Assembly: GCA_029204225.1 (NCBI GenBank)
Contig: CM055111.1
Coordinates: 2,302,421-2,366,420 of the forward strand
Origin: Diphasiastrum complanatum
Taxonomy: Eukaryota > Streptophyta > Lycopodiopsida > Lycopodiales > Lycopodiaceae
Length of the DNA stretch: 64,000 nt
Direction of reading: 5' to 3'
The stretch's first letter is position 1. Each line of letters starts with the position of its first letter. A model generated the notes under the pieces. It had not been told where the DNA came from. It was given only the letters and a program-made list of their open reading frames with translations, and did no database searches. A program made the position numbers and the translations under genes. Shown here in pieces: positions 24,105 through 36,700 of this stretch.

Positions 24105-24888
24105 CAAGTACAAGAGCATAAGCCATTGATCTAATGCAAATCCATTTTTAGCAAGTTTTGGTGCTAAAAGCTAGTATTGAGAGGGCAAGCTAGAATCTTG
24201 ATTTTGGTGAGGAGATTTGATCCCAAACTTGGTAGGGGTCCAAATCCGTACTGTCCACATGTGTGGGCACCTCTGAACCTGCATTTAATGCATGGTATTC
24301 ATTTGATCCAAAATAATTCAATTTGTGAGCTATTGGTGTAATTTTTGGTGGAGATCCTAGGATAATCTACCAAGATCATTTGCCATTGATTAGATTTGAA
24401 TTTGTTTCATGGAATATAATTAATCTAGGCTGAGTTCAAGTCCTATTAAGTTAAAAAACAGGTCTTGAAAGTACACCAAGAAGGAAGAAAGAGATTAAGT
24501 CATTTTTTTGTCCAAAAATAGCCAAATTTGGCAAGATTTGATTGTAAGTAGATTTCACATCATCTTATCTTCATTCCAACTTTGTGAGGGAGTGCTAGAA
24601 CTGAGATTATAAGTCCATTTGTTGGATTAGAAATCTAATTTGAGTGAAAAACTACAAGAGAGAGACCTTAGTGAGTTTCTAGAGACAATCAAATCCATTT
24701 CTTGGCAAGATTTGTTTGAAAGTAGTTTTCACTTCATCTTATCTTCATTCCAGCTTTGTGAGGGAGTGTGATTATAAGTCCACTTGTTGGATTAGAAATC
24801 AAATTTGAGTGAAACACTGCAAGTGTGAGACCTTTGTGAGTTTCAAGTCAATCAAATCTATTTCTTGTTTGTAGAAGTCACTAGTAAG

Positions 24889-25302
24889 ATGGGATCTGCT
24901 GGAGCATACCTTCTAGAAGCTAGTGAGAGACTGAATTCTACAAATTATGCTATTTGGAAGGTTAGAATGGAGTCACTCTTAGTGCTCCAAGACCTTTATG
25001 AGTTCTTGATTGAAGATGAAGATGAACCTCTAGGTGCACAGGAGTTAGCTAGATACAAGAAGAGATCTAGGCTTGCACTTCATTGTGTGAAGATGAATGT
25101 GAGCAATGATTTGTTGAGAGAAGTATCAGCCTGTACTAATGCTAAAGAGGCTTTGGAGTCTTTAAAATCAATCTATGAGTCTAGCAACACTTCTAGAGTT
25201 CTTATGCTTAGAAATCAAATTTTGCAAAGCATGAGGATAAGTGAGAAGAGTGCACAGGATTATGTACTCAGAATCAAGTCTCTCTTTAGCTGCTTCCTAT
25301 AA
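24889..25302 (+). pseudogene. Truncated gag of second family A element
   Basis: The ATG is at 24889. The protein is nearly identical to the first 132 residues of the 4656 gag (NSTNYAIWKVRMESLL through YVLRIKSL). It then diverges at about 25283 into FSCFL and a stop as foreign sequence begins. The zinc knuckle and protease are gone. Confidence 0.9.
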
Positions 25303-25640
25303 TAGTTGTTATCAGATAGCAGCTGTTCGAATGTGATATTCGGTCTCAAAGAGCCGATATCTGAACAATGTCGTATTGCTTCTTTGTCTGCAGCCTGAAG
25401 TCCCCCCCACACATGTGAAATGACACTTGTAATATTCAAATCCATTTTGATTAGCTTTCATTTGAGTCTAATATGACATCTCCTAGATTATAGGAGTTAG
25501 GTCCTAGATTGTAGGAGTCTAGAAGGTCAATGCAAACCACCAATGGATGATGTGGCAAACTTGATAGATCTTATCCAAAGTGGATATGGATAAGTACAAT
25601 GAGCTGTCCTACACGTGTTGGATGCAGCTTAGAGAGAGAT
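25284..25640. other. Filler sequence interrupting family A element
   Basis: The sequence is not family A. It contains GTTATCAG near its start, CACACATGTGAAATG, and a duplicated CTAGATTRTAGGAGT. Part of it looks LTR-like, possibly left by insertion and recombination with a related element, but no clean termini are visible. Confidence 0.45.
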
Positions 25641-26117
25641 GTATGTATCTTTTATTGATGATTACTCTAAATACACTTGGATTGAACTTTTGGATTCAAA
25701 AGTAAAGTGTTTGAAGTTTTTGTTAAGTTCAAAACTCTAGTTGAAAATCAACTTGATGCTAGAATTAAAGTATTGAGGAGTGATAATGGTGGAGAGTATA
25801 TTTCCACCAAGATGATAGAGTTTTGTAAATCCAATGGCATTAAGAGAGAACTTACATGTACTTATAGTCCTCAACAAAATGGAATAGCCGAGAGGATGAA
25901 TAGAACACTATGTGAGTGTGCTAAGGCTTTAAGGTTAGATGCATCTCTACCAAAATCCTTTTGGGGAGAGGCTATTATTTGTGCAACTTATTTGTGTAAT
26001 AGATTGCCATGTAAGCCCATTGGAGGCAAACCATCTTATGAGGCTCTATTTTGTAAGAAGCCGAATCTTAAAGATCTAAGAATTTTTGATCTACTTGCTA
26101 TGTTTTTCAAGCATTAG
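25640..26117 (+). pseudogene. Ty1/copia integrase core fragment
   Basis: It reads YVSFIDDYSKYTWIE (first catalytic Asp region), a frameshift near 25700, then KVLRSDNGGEYISTKM (second Asp), HSPQQNG-type box TYSPQQNGIAERMNRTLCEC (third catalytic Glu), SFWGEAIICATYLCNRLP and SYEALFCKKPNLKDLRIF. The frame is lost at 26117 but integrase C-terminal sequence (GYAENIKGYRVYNP) continues to about 26260. Confidence 0.92.
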
Positions 26118-26224
26118 ATACAAGAAAAAACGATGATCCTACTTCTATTAAGGGGATCTTTGTTGGTTATGCTGAAAATATCAAAGGATATAGAGTCTAT
26201 AATCCTATCACTAAGAAGATTTTA

Positions 26225-27612
26225 GTGAGTAAAGATGTTACTTTTGATGAAGGTAACTACTTCAAGTTGAATGAGAAAGCTTATAATCCATCTTATGTCA
26301 AGGATCTTGTAAGGTTTGAGGAGGAGCCTACATGTGATCAAGATCTTGAAGATCCATCTCAAGATCCGAGGACTCCAAGGAGATCTACAAGAAGGAAGGT
26401 CGAGCCCTCAAGGCTCACCTATGTTGACAAAGGTGAACAAAGGAAAGATGTACATTCACTTACCTCTTACACTTTTGTAACTTCTATGTTTGATGAGCCA
26501 AGTTGCTTTGAAGAAGCTATGGAGTCACAAGAATGGAGGGATGTCATGCAAAAGGAGTATGATGCTCTTATGGAGAATCATACATAATAGCTTGTGGATC
26601 TTCTCAAGGAAGAAAGCCACTTGAGTGCAAATGGACCTATAGATTGAGGGAGTAGATTTCGATGAAACTTTTGCTCCTGTTGCTAAGCTAGTTTCCATAA
26701 GGTTGATTATTTCTCTTGCAACTACTTTCAATTGGCCTCTATTTCAACTTGATGTGACTAATGCTTTTCTCAATGGATATTTGGAAGAGCAGATTTTCAT
26801 GAGACAACCCGAGGACTTCATCAAATAAGATCAAGAGAAAAAAGTGTGTTTGTTGCTAAGAAGCCTTTATGGGCTTAGGTAAGCACCTAGAGCTTGGTAC
26901 TCTAGGTTGAATACCTTTTTGAACTCTATTAACTTTGTTGTAAGTGCTTATGATCCTTCTTTGTACTTAAGATTTAATGATGGTAAGATCATCATTCTCA
27001 TTTTGTATGTTGATGACATTATCCTTAGTGGAAATGATCTTGATGGTATACAAGAAGTGAAAGTAGCATTGTTTAAGGAGTTTAAGATGGTGGATCTTGG
27101 TAATCTTCATTTCATATTAGGAATAGAAGTTTCAAGAGGCAAAGATTTGAGTTTTATTTGTCAATCCAAATATGCTTCTTCTATCTTAGAAAAGTTTGAA
27201 ATGAAAGATTGTAAAGGAGTAGAAACTCCTATGGAGCAAAATGTAAAAGTTTCCAATAGTGATGAAGAAGCATCCTTTGAGGTCATCAGACTTGTAGGCT
27301 CCTTGATCTATCTTACTATAACTAGACATTATCTAAGTTATAGTGTAGGCAAACTAAGCCAATCTATGCAAAATCCATTGGTTTGTCATTGGAAAAATAC
27401 AAAAAGGGTGTTGAGGTACATCTCGGCCACCAAGAACTTTGGCATTTTATATGATGGACCTAATCTAGCCTTAAGGGCATATTCGGATGCTGATTTTGCA
27501 GGTGATAAGGTGGATAGGAGGTCCACAAGTGCTTTTGTTACCTTTCTTTGCAATGGCATAGTGTCTTGGCTTTCCAAAAAGCAAGATACTATCTCACTAT
27601 TTCTCTGTTATC
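26225..27612 (+). pseudogene. Ty1/copia hinge, RT and truncated RNase H
   Basis: The hinge has DPRTPRRSTRRKVEPSRLTY (shared with the 3157 element) and EAMESQEWRDVMQKEYDALM. RT fingers are shortened by a deletion near 26620. It then shows GVDFDETFAPVAK, FQLDVTNAFLNGYLEEQ, stops near 26828 and 26880, YVDDIILSGND (catalytic) and DRRSTSAFVTFL. RNase H ends abruptly after SKKQDTISL, where SSCEAEY is expected. Confidence 0.92.
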
Positions 27613-27965
27613 AGGCCGTACAGTAGCTGTACTTCACACGTGTGAAACCGTGGATCATCTTTTTTTATTGTTCTTGCTTGGAATCACAAAGATTGTCAAG
27701 TAGAAGATAGATTTGGAAGCTAGTCTTGATGTAGATCAAGATCCCAAGCTACCAATCACTCTTTGTGATCATTTGTAGATCAATTTCAATCCATAAGCTT
27801 TGAAATTTGACATTTCCTATCCACCTTCAACCCTAAATCCAAGCACACAAGCATCAAAGGAGATGAAGATGATTAACTTGTTGTCAAGCGGAGATTTGTT
27901 CCCATGAGAGCGATATCATAGTTCATAATCATGCACATTCTTATGATAATGTTATGGGTATTTCC
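27613..27965. repeat. LTR-like fragment related to but distinct from family A
   Basis: GGCCGTACAG-TAG-CTGTAC hairpin followed by TTCACACGTGTGAA, then CAATCACTCTTTGTGATC and TTTGTAGATCAATTTC, in the same order as the 3' half of the family A LTR but with diverged sequence. No terminus is seen. It is cut on the right by the element at 27966. Confidence 0.55.
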
Positions 27966-28740
<775 letters not shown>

Positions 28741-28741
28741 G

Positions 28742-28761
28742 TGGCACCGTTGCCGGGGAGC
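28742..28761 (+). other. Primer binding site, Asp-tRNA type
   Basis: TGGCACCGTTGCCGGGGAGC resembles the complement of the plant tRNA-Asp 3' end used by some Ty3/gypsy elements, with A instead of G at the fifth base. It is one base from the LTR end. Confidence 0.75.
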
Positions 28762-29139
28762 GCCACACTCCCATCTCGCCACATAGCATCTTCTCTTTCT
28801 CTATCTCTCTTTTTCTCTCCTACGCTTTCATTTTCACCAAAAAACTCAGATTTTGTGGGTTAGATTAGGGAGTTTTAGTGTTAGATTTGCTATTTTTCAT
28901 GTTTTTTTTTTTTTCTGTTTTGAATGTATTGTAAGGAGAGATTGTGAGGTGGGAGGTTCAGATCCAAGCACCCAATCCCTTCATTTGATTCAGAAAACCC
29001 AAAAAAATAAGAAAATACACTCAAATCTGTATTTTGGAGAGAGAAAAGAGGCTAAAAATCACCCAAGAACTTATTTCTCCAAAACTAGTGGGAACCAACC
29101 TTCGCATGACTAGCAACAGCCCCAGGGTACTGTCCCAGA

Positions 29140-30230
29140 CCTGCATAGAAGCCTGTGAAGGTTACTTCCCAACAGATTTTTAAAAAACATAGAAAATCCA
29201 TAAAAATTCAAAAATCCCTAGTAAAAAAAAGAAAAATTCAAAATTCAAAACTATCTTCGTAGAGCTCTCTAAAGTTCCATCTCACTGAGACATGGACACA
29301 GAGAAGTCTGCGAATGTTAGTTCCCAAAAAAAGTGCCCTACGAAGGTTCTCAAGTGAAAAAAGACGGGAAAACAGCTCAAAACCTTCTCAGACAGCAAAA
29401 TTTTGAGTTCCTGTGGGAAGTAACCTTCGCAAAGAATTTTGCAACTCCATCTCATTGAGATAGTGACACAGGAGAGTCTGCGAAGGTTAGTTCCTAGAAA
29501 ATCTCAAAATTTGGCCAAAAAACATCCCAAAAATGCACATTTTTTTATGATTGTTTGAGTTTCCTTGGGAAGTAACTCTCACAGCTTGGTAAGCAGGTGG
29601 TAGTGCATACCAGCTTGCACATGTTAGTTTCCAAAAAATCTCAAAATTTTGCCAAAAAACACCCAAAAATGCACTTTTTTCAAGATTTTTTGAGTTTCTT
29701 TTGGAAGTAACTTTTGCATCCTTGATAAGTGCTAGATCTAACCTAGATAAAAGTGCCTACCAGCCTGCAAAGGTTAGTTCCAAAAAAATCTTAAAAAATT
29801 TACAAAAAAAACACCCAAAAAATACACTTTTTTCAAGATTTTTTGAGTTTCTTTGGGAAGTAACTCTCGTAGCCTGACTCAGATACAAGTGCATACCAGC
29901 CTGTGAACGTTCTCAGAAAATCTTAAAATTTTGCAACCCCCCCCCCCCCCCCCCCCCCCCTCCCCCAAAAAAAAAAAAATGCACTTTTTTCATAATTTTT
30001 TGAGTTTCCTTAGGAAGTAGCTCTCGAAGATTGGTAAGGAGCTAGATCTGACCCAAATACAAGTTCATACAAGCCTATGAAGGTTAGTTCCCTGAAAATA
30101 GTGAAATTTCGCCAAAAAAACACCCAAAAATACACTTTTTTCTTGATTTTTTGAGATCTGTCGGAAAGTAACCTGCGCAGAGAATTGTATAACTAGATCT
30201 AATCTAGATCTAACTACTGTGAAATTTTTG
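29140..30230. repeat. Degenerate tandem array, 135-175 bp units, with a poly-C tract
   Basis: About seven units each contain a phrase like GCGAAGGTTAGTTCC (at about 29157, 29316, 29486, 29623, 29773, 29908, 30082), then AAAATCTCAAAATTTTGCC, ACACCCAAAAATGCAC and GGGAAGTAACTCTCGCAG. A run of C with one T occupies 29937-29966. Confidence 0.8.
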
Positions 30231-30506
30231 TGAAGATCCAATGGACAGATTTAGAAATATCTAAGAAAAGTGCCAAAAAGTGCCTAAAAACTGATTTTTT
30301 TCAAGATCCTAAAAGATCTGTCAATCGAGAACTCTTGCAGACCTTATGCTACCTATATATGGTCTAGATTCAGCTATTGTAGGATGAGTGAAGTTTATAT
30401 ATACTCAAATCTAAAGAAATCTCAAAAAAACCACAAAAATCCAAGAAAAAGATCTAAATATACACTATTAGCCAACTGAAACTGATCAGATCTTGTCATA
30501 TCTAGG

Positions 30507-30898
30507 TTGCAGTCACAATATTCATCAAGATCCAACATCCTTGGATTGAACCAAGTGAATGAACCTCAGATTAAGACGATCAGTACCACCCACAGATTGA
30601 CTGCTAAGGAAAGTCTTCAGGTTCAAGCATACCACGAATACCTGGACATACAAGAGATTCAACAAGCACGTCATAGCCACATTACGAATTCGGGGAGTCT
30701 AGGACAGTGGGACTAGTTGCGCCGATCTATGAGAATCCACAACAAGATTTATCATGGGATACTTTGATGGAATGTCTCAACTACCCAGTTGTTAATGAAC
30801 AAGGTTATCTGGAATGGCCACTAGACCCTTATGGAAATCTGGCAAGTTCGAGTTCTTGTTGCCCACCATCATTAAATAAAGCCTCAGGTTTTACGTAA
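30507..30898 (+). other. Open frames of unknown nature inside the non-autonomous element
   Basis: Two adjacent frames (30507-30716 and 30707-30898) overlap by ten bases. The second contains an acidic and aromatic stretch (ENPQQDLSWDTLMECLNYPV). The first has no ATG near its start. I recognise no domain. Possibly remnants of gag, or chance. Confidence 0.3.
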
Positions 30899-31028
30899 GC
30901 GAATTCTATCCATGCTTTTCCTAACGCATCCATGTCCCAGCAATAAACGAACCGACAACAGTGCTCCTCCACGACAAATGCACACATAGTGCTGAGGGAC
31001 TGGCACTACTTTGGGCCGAGGAATTTCC

Positions 31029-31474
31029 TGTAGAATAATAAATTAGTGGGTCCCACCACTTAAACTAATGTTGGCCACGCCTTACCCAATGGGCCCCGCC
31101 ACTATACAGTAAAGCAATAAGTGCGAGGCATCGCCGTCCTACATGTATAAGCCCAGCCCAATGAGCACAAGTAATTAAATATTATGTTGTTTTCTAGTGA
31201 CTTGGGCCTTAGGTGCAGATAAATTAAAATAAGTAAAGGCCCAAAGTCTAAGTTACAAGGTGAGGTCAAATTCAAATGGTGGTAGGTGGGATGTGTTTCT
31301 TTGTACACCATTAGATCTTTTGTGTTGTTTGAAAGTCTAGGATTGCAATCCATGCCACTTCAAGTAGCCAATAGGATGAATGGGGCAAGGGTCTCCCCAA
31401 GAATAAAAGAACACCATTTGTACTCATTTAACATTCTCAATCCAAGGAGAAAACTCTCTTGTTTTCTCTACTCA

Positions 31475-31545
<71 letters not shown>

Positions 31546-31619
31546 CCTTTTGCCATGCAGGTGAAGGCAAGGTTGATGCACTTAGCATTCGGACCCTATA
31601 CTACGAAGATGACACAACA
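31029..31619 (+). repeat. 3' LTR of the non-autonomous element
   Basis: 591 bp, TGTAGAATAATAAATTAG to ACAACA, with a (CT)n run at 31481-31542. It differs from the 5' LTR by scattered substitutions and by lacking the CT-rich insert. Confidence 0.87.
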
Positions 31620-32412
31620 TATCCACATCTAACACTAACCATTAACATTAGAACCCATTAACACTACCAATTAACACTACTCAAGCAATGATAGATCTTA
31701 CTCTTCTCTCTCTCTTTCTCACTCACAAAAAGTATAAAAAAGATAAACTTCAACAAGCATCAAATCCAACAATTAGCAAATCTAAAGAAAACATGAGATA
31801 TGGAGGGAAGAAGAAGAGCAAGGAGATTCCATATCCATTCCATAAGAGGCTCATGAACCTGCTTGTATTGAAATGAAGAGAGAAGTACAAAATAACTCAA
31901 ATCCACCACTACATATAGTGGATTTTAGGTCTTTGTCCTCAAATCCTATTGGCCAATTTCCATCTCCTTTATTATTTGAAATTCAAAAATTGGGGAGAAC
32001 CCTTTTTATTCACTTACTTGACTATTAGGCCTTACAACATTAAAAGTCCTACAAAAAGGCCTAAAGTCCTTTTATTAACTTCTAACTAATCAAATATCTT
32101 TGTAATCATTGAGTTAGACTTACACACGCTGGGTGCCAAATCCCTCTCACTTATTAAGTAGGGTTAGGATTGCCTCAATATCCACAAACCCTCCAACAGT
32201 GTCCCCCACCAAAACTGGTGGCGGTCCCACAACAATTAGTGAATTTATTACTTTGGACTTTGATTAGCCTCATGCTGGATCTTTATTAGGTGGTACTAGA
32301 CCTTTTCCATTAATTCCAAGTGCGTTGTACTAAAATTGATATTGTGCAAAAAAAAGCACTTATTTGGTTTGAATATCCAATTTGAAGTTGTCCAAGAAAT
32401 GAATTTGAATTC
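31620..32412. other. Spacer without a supported gene
   Basis: It contains a short repeat cluster of AACACTA/TTAACACTA (31628-31680). No coding or LTR structure is recognised. Confidence 0.4.
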
Positions 32413-32860
32413 TCAAAATCCACCCATCATCGCGGCATGGTAGTACAACCTAGCTATAGACAACTGATTTTGAACTCTATCGGACGCCATTGGAAGATTT
32501 GGATCGAAGCATAGCGTTGGGAAGCAATCGTCCCATCTTGCATGTACTGATGTCAACATAGCCAAATCCTTTGCAAATATAGTTGATTGCCTAATTGTCG
32601 AATCCGGTGAAAACATGTATTCCCGGGAGTAAGCTTGGAGAGCCCGAGTGAAATCCATTGCTATCGTCCAACTGTATGGTTGATAAATGATGGGCCAATT
32701 TGGGGTATGAATCATGATTTTATATTGGAACACCCAAATTCTTCCATTATTTCTTTGTGGCATTGGAACATAGAATGGATCCACCCTGAGCTGGCACGAC
32801 TCGCAACATAACTTTGAATGAAATTTGGAGTCTTTTTAAAAACAATCTTTCGCCATGGTG
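32413..32860 (-). other. Unidentified open frame, possibly a conserved fragment
   Basis: On the minus strand an open frame runs from about 32850 to 32413. It contains KLCCESCQLRVDPFYVPMP (a CxxC pair) and then tryptophan-rich sequence (HTPNWPIIYQPYSW, ARWDDCFPTLCFDPN). The first ATG is at 32784, downstream of the Cys pair. Amino-acid composition looks protein-like, but I do not recognise the family. It ends about 80 bp from the chromovirus fragment and could belong to it in no obvious way. Confidence 0.35.
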
Positions 32861-32911
32861 GTCACTCACCATAGAGATACTTGATTAATTGGAAACTTTT
32901 GGACTACAATT

Positions 32912-33790
32912 ATGGCCAAACTTGAAGTCCAATTGAGAATGAGTAGTATGGAGCATCCTGAAATGGATGGCCAAACTGAGAGAGTCAACCAAACCTTAGA
33001 GGATATGCTTATGGCATTTGTTAGGGATAAGCAAACTCGATGGGAGAAGTACTTGCCACTATTGGAGTTTGTGTACCATAATAATAATAAAAATGAAATT
33101 ACTAAAATGAGTCCTTTCGAGCTTAACTATGGTTTTAGACCAGCTAGTCTTGTTACGGTAGGATTTCTTCAAAAAGTGCCTAGTGCGACTAGTTTCCTAA
33201 CTCAAATGAATGAAATGCTTGAGTTATCAAAGGTTAATGTAAGGCAAGCGATGGATCAATCAAAGTCTTACATTGATCAGCATTGGATGCTTAGAGAATT
33301 TGTGGTAGGAGACATGGTGTTTCTCCAAGTACCCAAGGACTCTAAGACCCTTAAGATGGGGGGGGGCAAATGTTACAAGTTATCCCCACGTAATTGTGGA
33401 CCCTAGAAGATTGTTAAAAGGATCAGTGATGTTTCTTAAAAGCTAGGTTTGTCTAAAACTTGTAAAGTGCATATTGTATTCATGTTTCTAAACTAAAATG
33501 GGTTTTGTATAATGGTGATAACTTGTTGTTTGATGGTTTGTTTGCATTCCAAGAGTAGGGAGAAGTGATTGATGCGGCAAGGGTATTTGATAGATGGGAG
33601 AGGCATTTATGCAATCGTCTGATATGTGAATACTTGGTCGTTTGGCATGGAAAGCCTCTTTCTGATGCTACCTGGGAGACTACGCGCAACGGTTGCTTAC
33701 AGTTTCTACTCACATATGTACTTTTAAAAAAAAGTGAAATGGCTAAGTCATCGGCTTGTGGTGACATTTGTAAAAGAAATGTAAATAAAA
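32912..33790 (+). pseudogene. Ty3/gypsy chromovirus integrase C-terminus with chromodomain
   Basis: It begins in the integrase core just before the catalytic Glu region (HPEMDGQTERVNQTLEDML), followed by WEKYLPLLEFVYHNN, SPFELNYGFRPASL and the GPY/F-like module (LREFVVGDMVFLQVP ... RNCGP). After a stop near 33403 and frameshifts, a chromodomain-like piece appears at about 33567-33690 (ICEYLVVWHGKPLSDATWE), whose aromatic and Trp-Glu positions match plant chromoviruses. RT, protease and gag are absent. Confidence 0.88.
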
Positions 33791-36700
33791 TGGTTATTTG
33801 AGATCATGTGCCTATGAGTCGCATGCTAAGCTTTGGTATAGGGTATTGGGTCATTAATTAGGAGTGCCTAGACTGACCACCTATTTTGTAGGAGAGGGTT
33901 AACTAGTCAACTAACACTTCTCATATGCTCATTGGGACATTTGGTCCAGTGAATGAGTGACACATGCAAGCCTTAGGGTTGATTGGTCAAATAGGACGTG
34001 TGCGTGTGGGACACTATCGAGTGGTGAGCGTCGACTGTGCATGGAATTGCCCATGTGTCGAAGGGTCAGAGTTAAGGAGTGCTTGTGGGTCATAAATAAT
34101 TGAGCCTACAAAGAGGCATTTCTCATCGTGATCTATGCAACAAAGTCTGGGAGAAGATGATGCAGCCAGCCCCATTGTGTTTGTGTTTGATGCTATGTGC
34201 TTACATGAAATCAGAAAGGTTTGAAAGTTGTGGTGATCAGTGCATGTTTTGGGGGTGTCAGTAGGAAGATCAAGGAGAGCCTATGACACTACCCAAGCTC
34301 ATGAAAATTTCCTTGCACACATCATCATTTCATTGATATCAAAGTAAAAGAAAGATCATATAACATTTACAACATCACAACATATAAGGCAATAGATAAG
34401 ACAAAAGAAAATGAAAATTCAAGATCACATCAAGCATTCTATTCCTCACAATCTTTCTCTTCCTCTCTTACTTTGCTCTCAAGACACATTTGCAAGAAAC
34501 TTCTAAGCTTGCATTTCATAAATGAGCCTAAAGCACCAAAATTACAAAGTGAATAGGGCCTTATACATTTAGACCCTTTTCAAACTATTTGGCATTATCT
34601 TGATGGCCACCATAGTACTAGATTAAAGAGTCTAAGGTGATTTGCTTCTATCTTTTTTGTATGAATACATTGACTTTACAAGCTTTCAACATGTTTTCAT
34701 ATATGCCCTTGCTCAAAGTTCCTTAAGTACTTGGAGGCATGTGCTTTCAGCATAAATTTGCATGATATGACAAAGGCATTTCGAGGCACAAATGATATAA
34801 CTTCACAAAATAATATGTGTTGTGCATCTTGTCGTTGAGATAATACCACACACACACACACACACACACACACCATTTAGGTGGTGACTAGCTTTATCTA
34901 ATTACACCTTCAAAATCAAGGTTTTGAGTCCCCATTGTTTACTACTATAAAATGTCAAGGAGGGAGTTGGAGACACAATTGCTATCGATGTAGTGAATCT
35001 TTTATTGGGAATCTCTCAACGATTGGCTTATTATATCAAATCTTTGATAGTCAGATAATTCTTTAAGAAGGGGAAACAAGATAGCCAAAAATATGGATCA
35101 TAAAATTTATAAGCAAACATTTTTAGATTGATGATATAGAGTAGGAATGTAGCTTTATAGTTTATCAAAATAGGGTGTGCAGCATTTTATGATACATCTA
35201 ATGGTGGAGTGAAATCACATCCAAGATTTAGACTAGATGTCTTTGGACTTTAATATGGTCCTTGTGGATCACGTCTTTTAGATTGATTAGTGCTCTCTTG
35301 ACATTGAAATCCATATTTTTGAATTTGTAGGTATCATTGATTGAAAATTGGTTCTTTGATAGGGGATAGAGTATTCAAGCACATATACAATCAATTGGTT
35401 TGAAATGTCTAGTCTAGCTTGTGTAACTTCTCAATATTGTGATCATGTCTTACATTTTTTACTAAGACCTCTCAACACTAATGCCCTTTTTGGCTAAGCT
35501 CCTACGTATTTGTTTTGGCAATCTTTCCTAGGGCATATAGTTGACTGTTAAAACTTAGTATCAATAGGGTTATGTTACATCCATTATGTTTCTCACCGAC
35601 TTGCAATATAGGTTTCGAGTTGATCTGATCACAAATTTGTTGAGAATCAAAAGGGTTCACATGCATTTCTATGTTCCCCACTAACATTAATACAAGTCTT
35701 AGATTGTATCTTCAAAGACCCTTTATCAAGAACCAGAAGAATAATTATTACCTTGCTACAAAAGGAATGATCTTAGAGCAAGTTAATGAAGAAAACGAAG
35801 CCCGAGCTAAGGCTATTTTTCATAACAAGCCAGCCAGCATGAAGCGACAGAGAAGAATGTAAGCAAGTTGTTTGTGAGCCGCTGCACAGCCGAGGAAGGA
35901 GATATGTGAAGCCTCATGATCCCACATTATCCAAGTTATTGTTATATATTGTAAAAATTTCAATTTTTATACATGTAAATGTGCTATAGTGCCTAAATTC
36001 ATGTAAAGGCCTATTTGCACTTTGTAGATCCACATTTAGATTAGAATTTGCTACGTTCTATAGAGACGCAGTAGCAGATCTCAACCGACATTTTGACGGT
36101 TGGTAAACGACATTGAGGCCGGTGATCATTCCTATAAGGTCGACACTTCGTGCCATTGTACTTACGCATTTGCACAGATCTGAGTATCAATAAAGAGAAA
36201 AGAGCAAGTTTCTATAAAGTTGAGCATACTTTCCCTCTGCCATCTTTTACAACATTACTTTTTGTCAATTGAGCAATTACACTCTGTATGATCTGTAGTT
36301 GTTTGTGATACTGCTCTGTTTGTGTCACACACATTTCTCATGTTTTACTGAATTTCAGCCACTCTAATGCGGATTTTTAGGCATCACCAGTGAGCAACAA
36401 TTCTGACTAATGTGTGCAAGGAAATAGCCAAAGCTGTTAAGCATAATCTTAAGTAGAAATTCTTTCAATTCTGAATGAGCTATGTGTTCATATAATGAAC
36501 TTGTTTGATGTTCTGTTCTGTTTGCTTCCCGCGATAGGAACTAATTCTCTGTGTTTGATTAAGAGGAATCTTTAGCCAATGCGATTCTGTTTGATGAATC
36601 TATTTGCTAGTTGTTGTCTAATCTGATTGCTTAACTGTTATCCGAAGAGCTTGAAAGATAAAGTAATCTTTATAATCGCAGACCTTGACCAAATCGTTTC

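Larger units (their letters stand above)
23392..27612 (+). mobile_element. Second family A copia element, rearranged and lacking a 3' LTR
   Basis: It has the same 5' LTR (23392-24092), primer site and leader as the 3157 element, followed by gag codons up to about 25283. There it switches to about 350 bp of other sequence, then integrase, hinge, RT and RNase H until about 27600. The end runs into sequence resembling another LTR, not the family A polypurine tract and LTR. It is complementary to the 3157 copy: this one keeps pol but loses most of gag and protease. Stops and frameshifts make it non-functional. Confidence 0.85.

Noticed and set aside
29937-29966. Poly-C run as a functional element
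   Set aside because: Homopolymers of this type are often unstable or miscalled. No further evidence supports a role.
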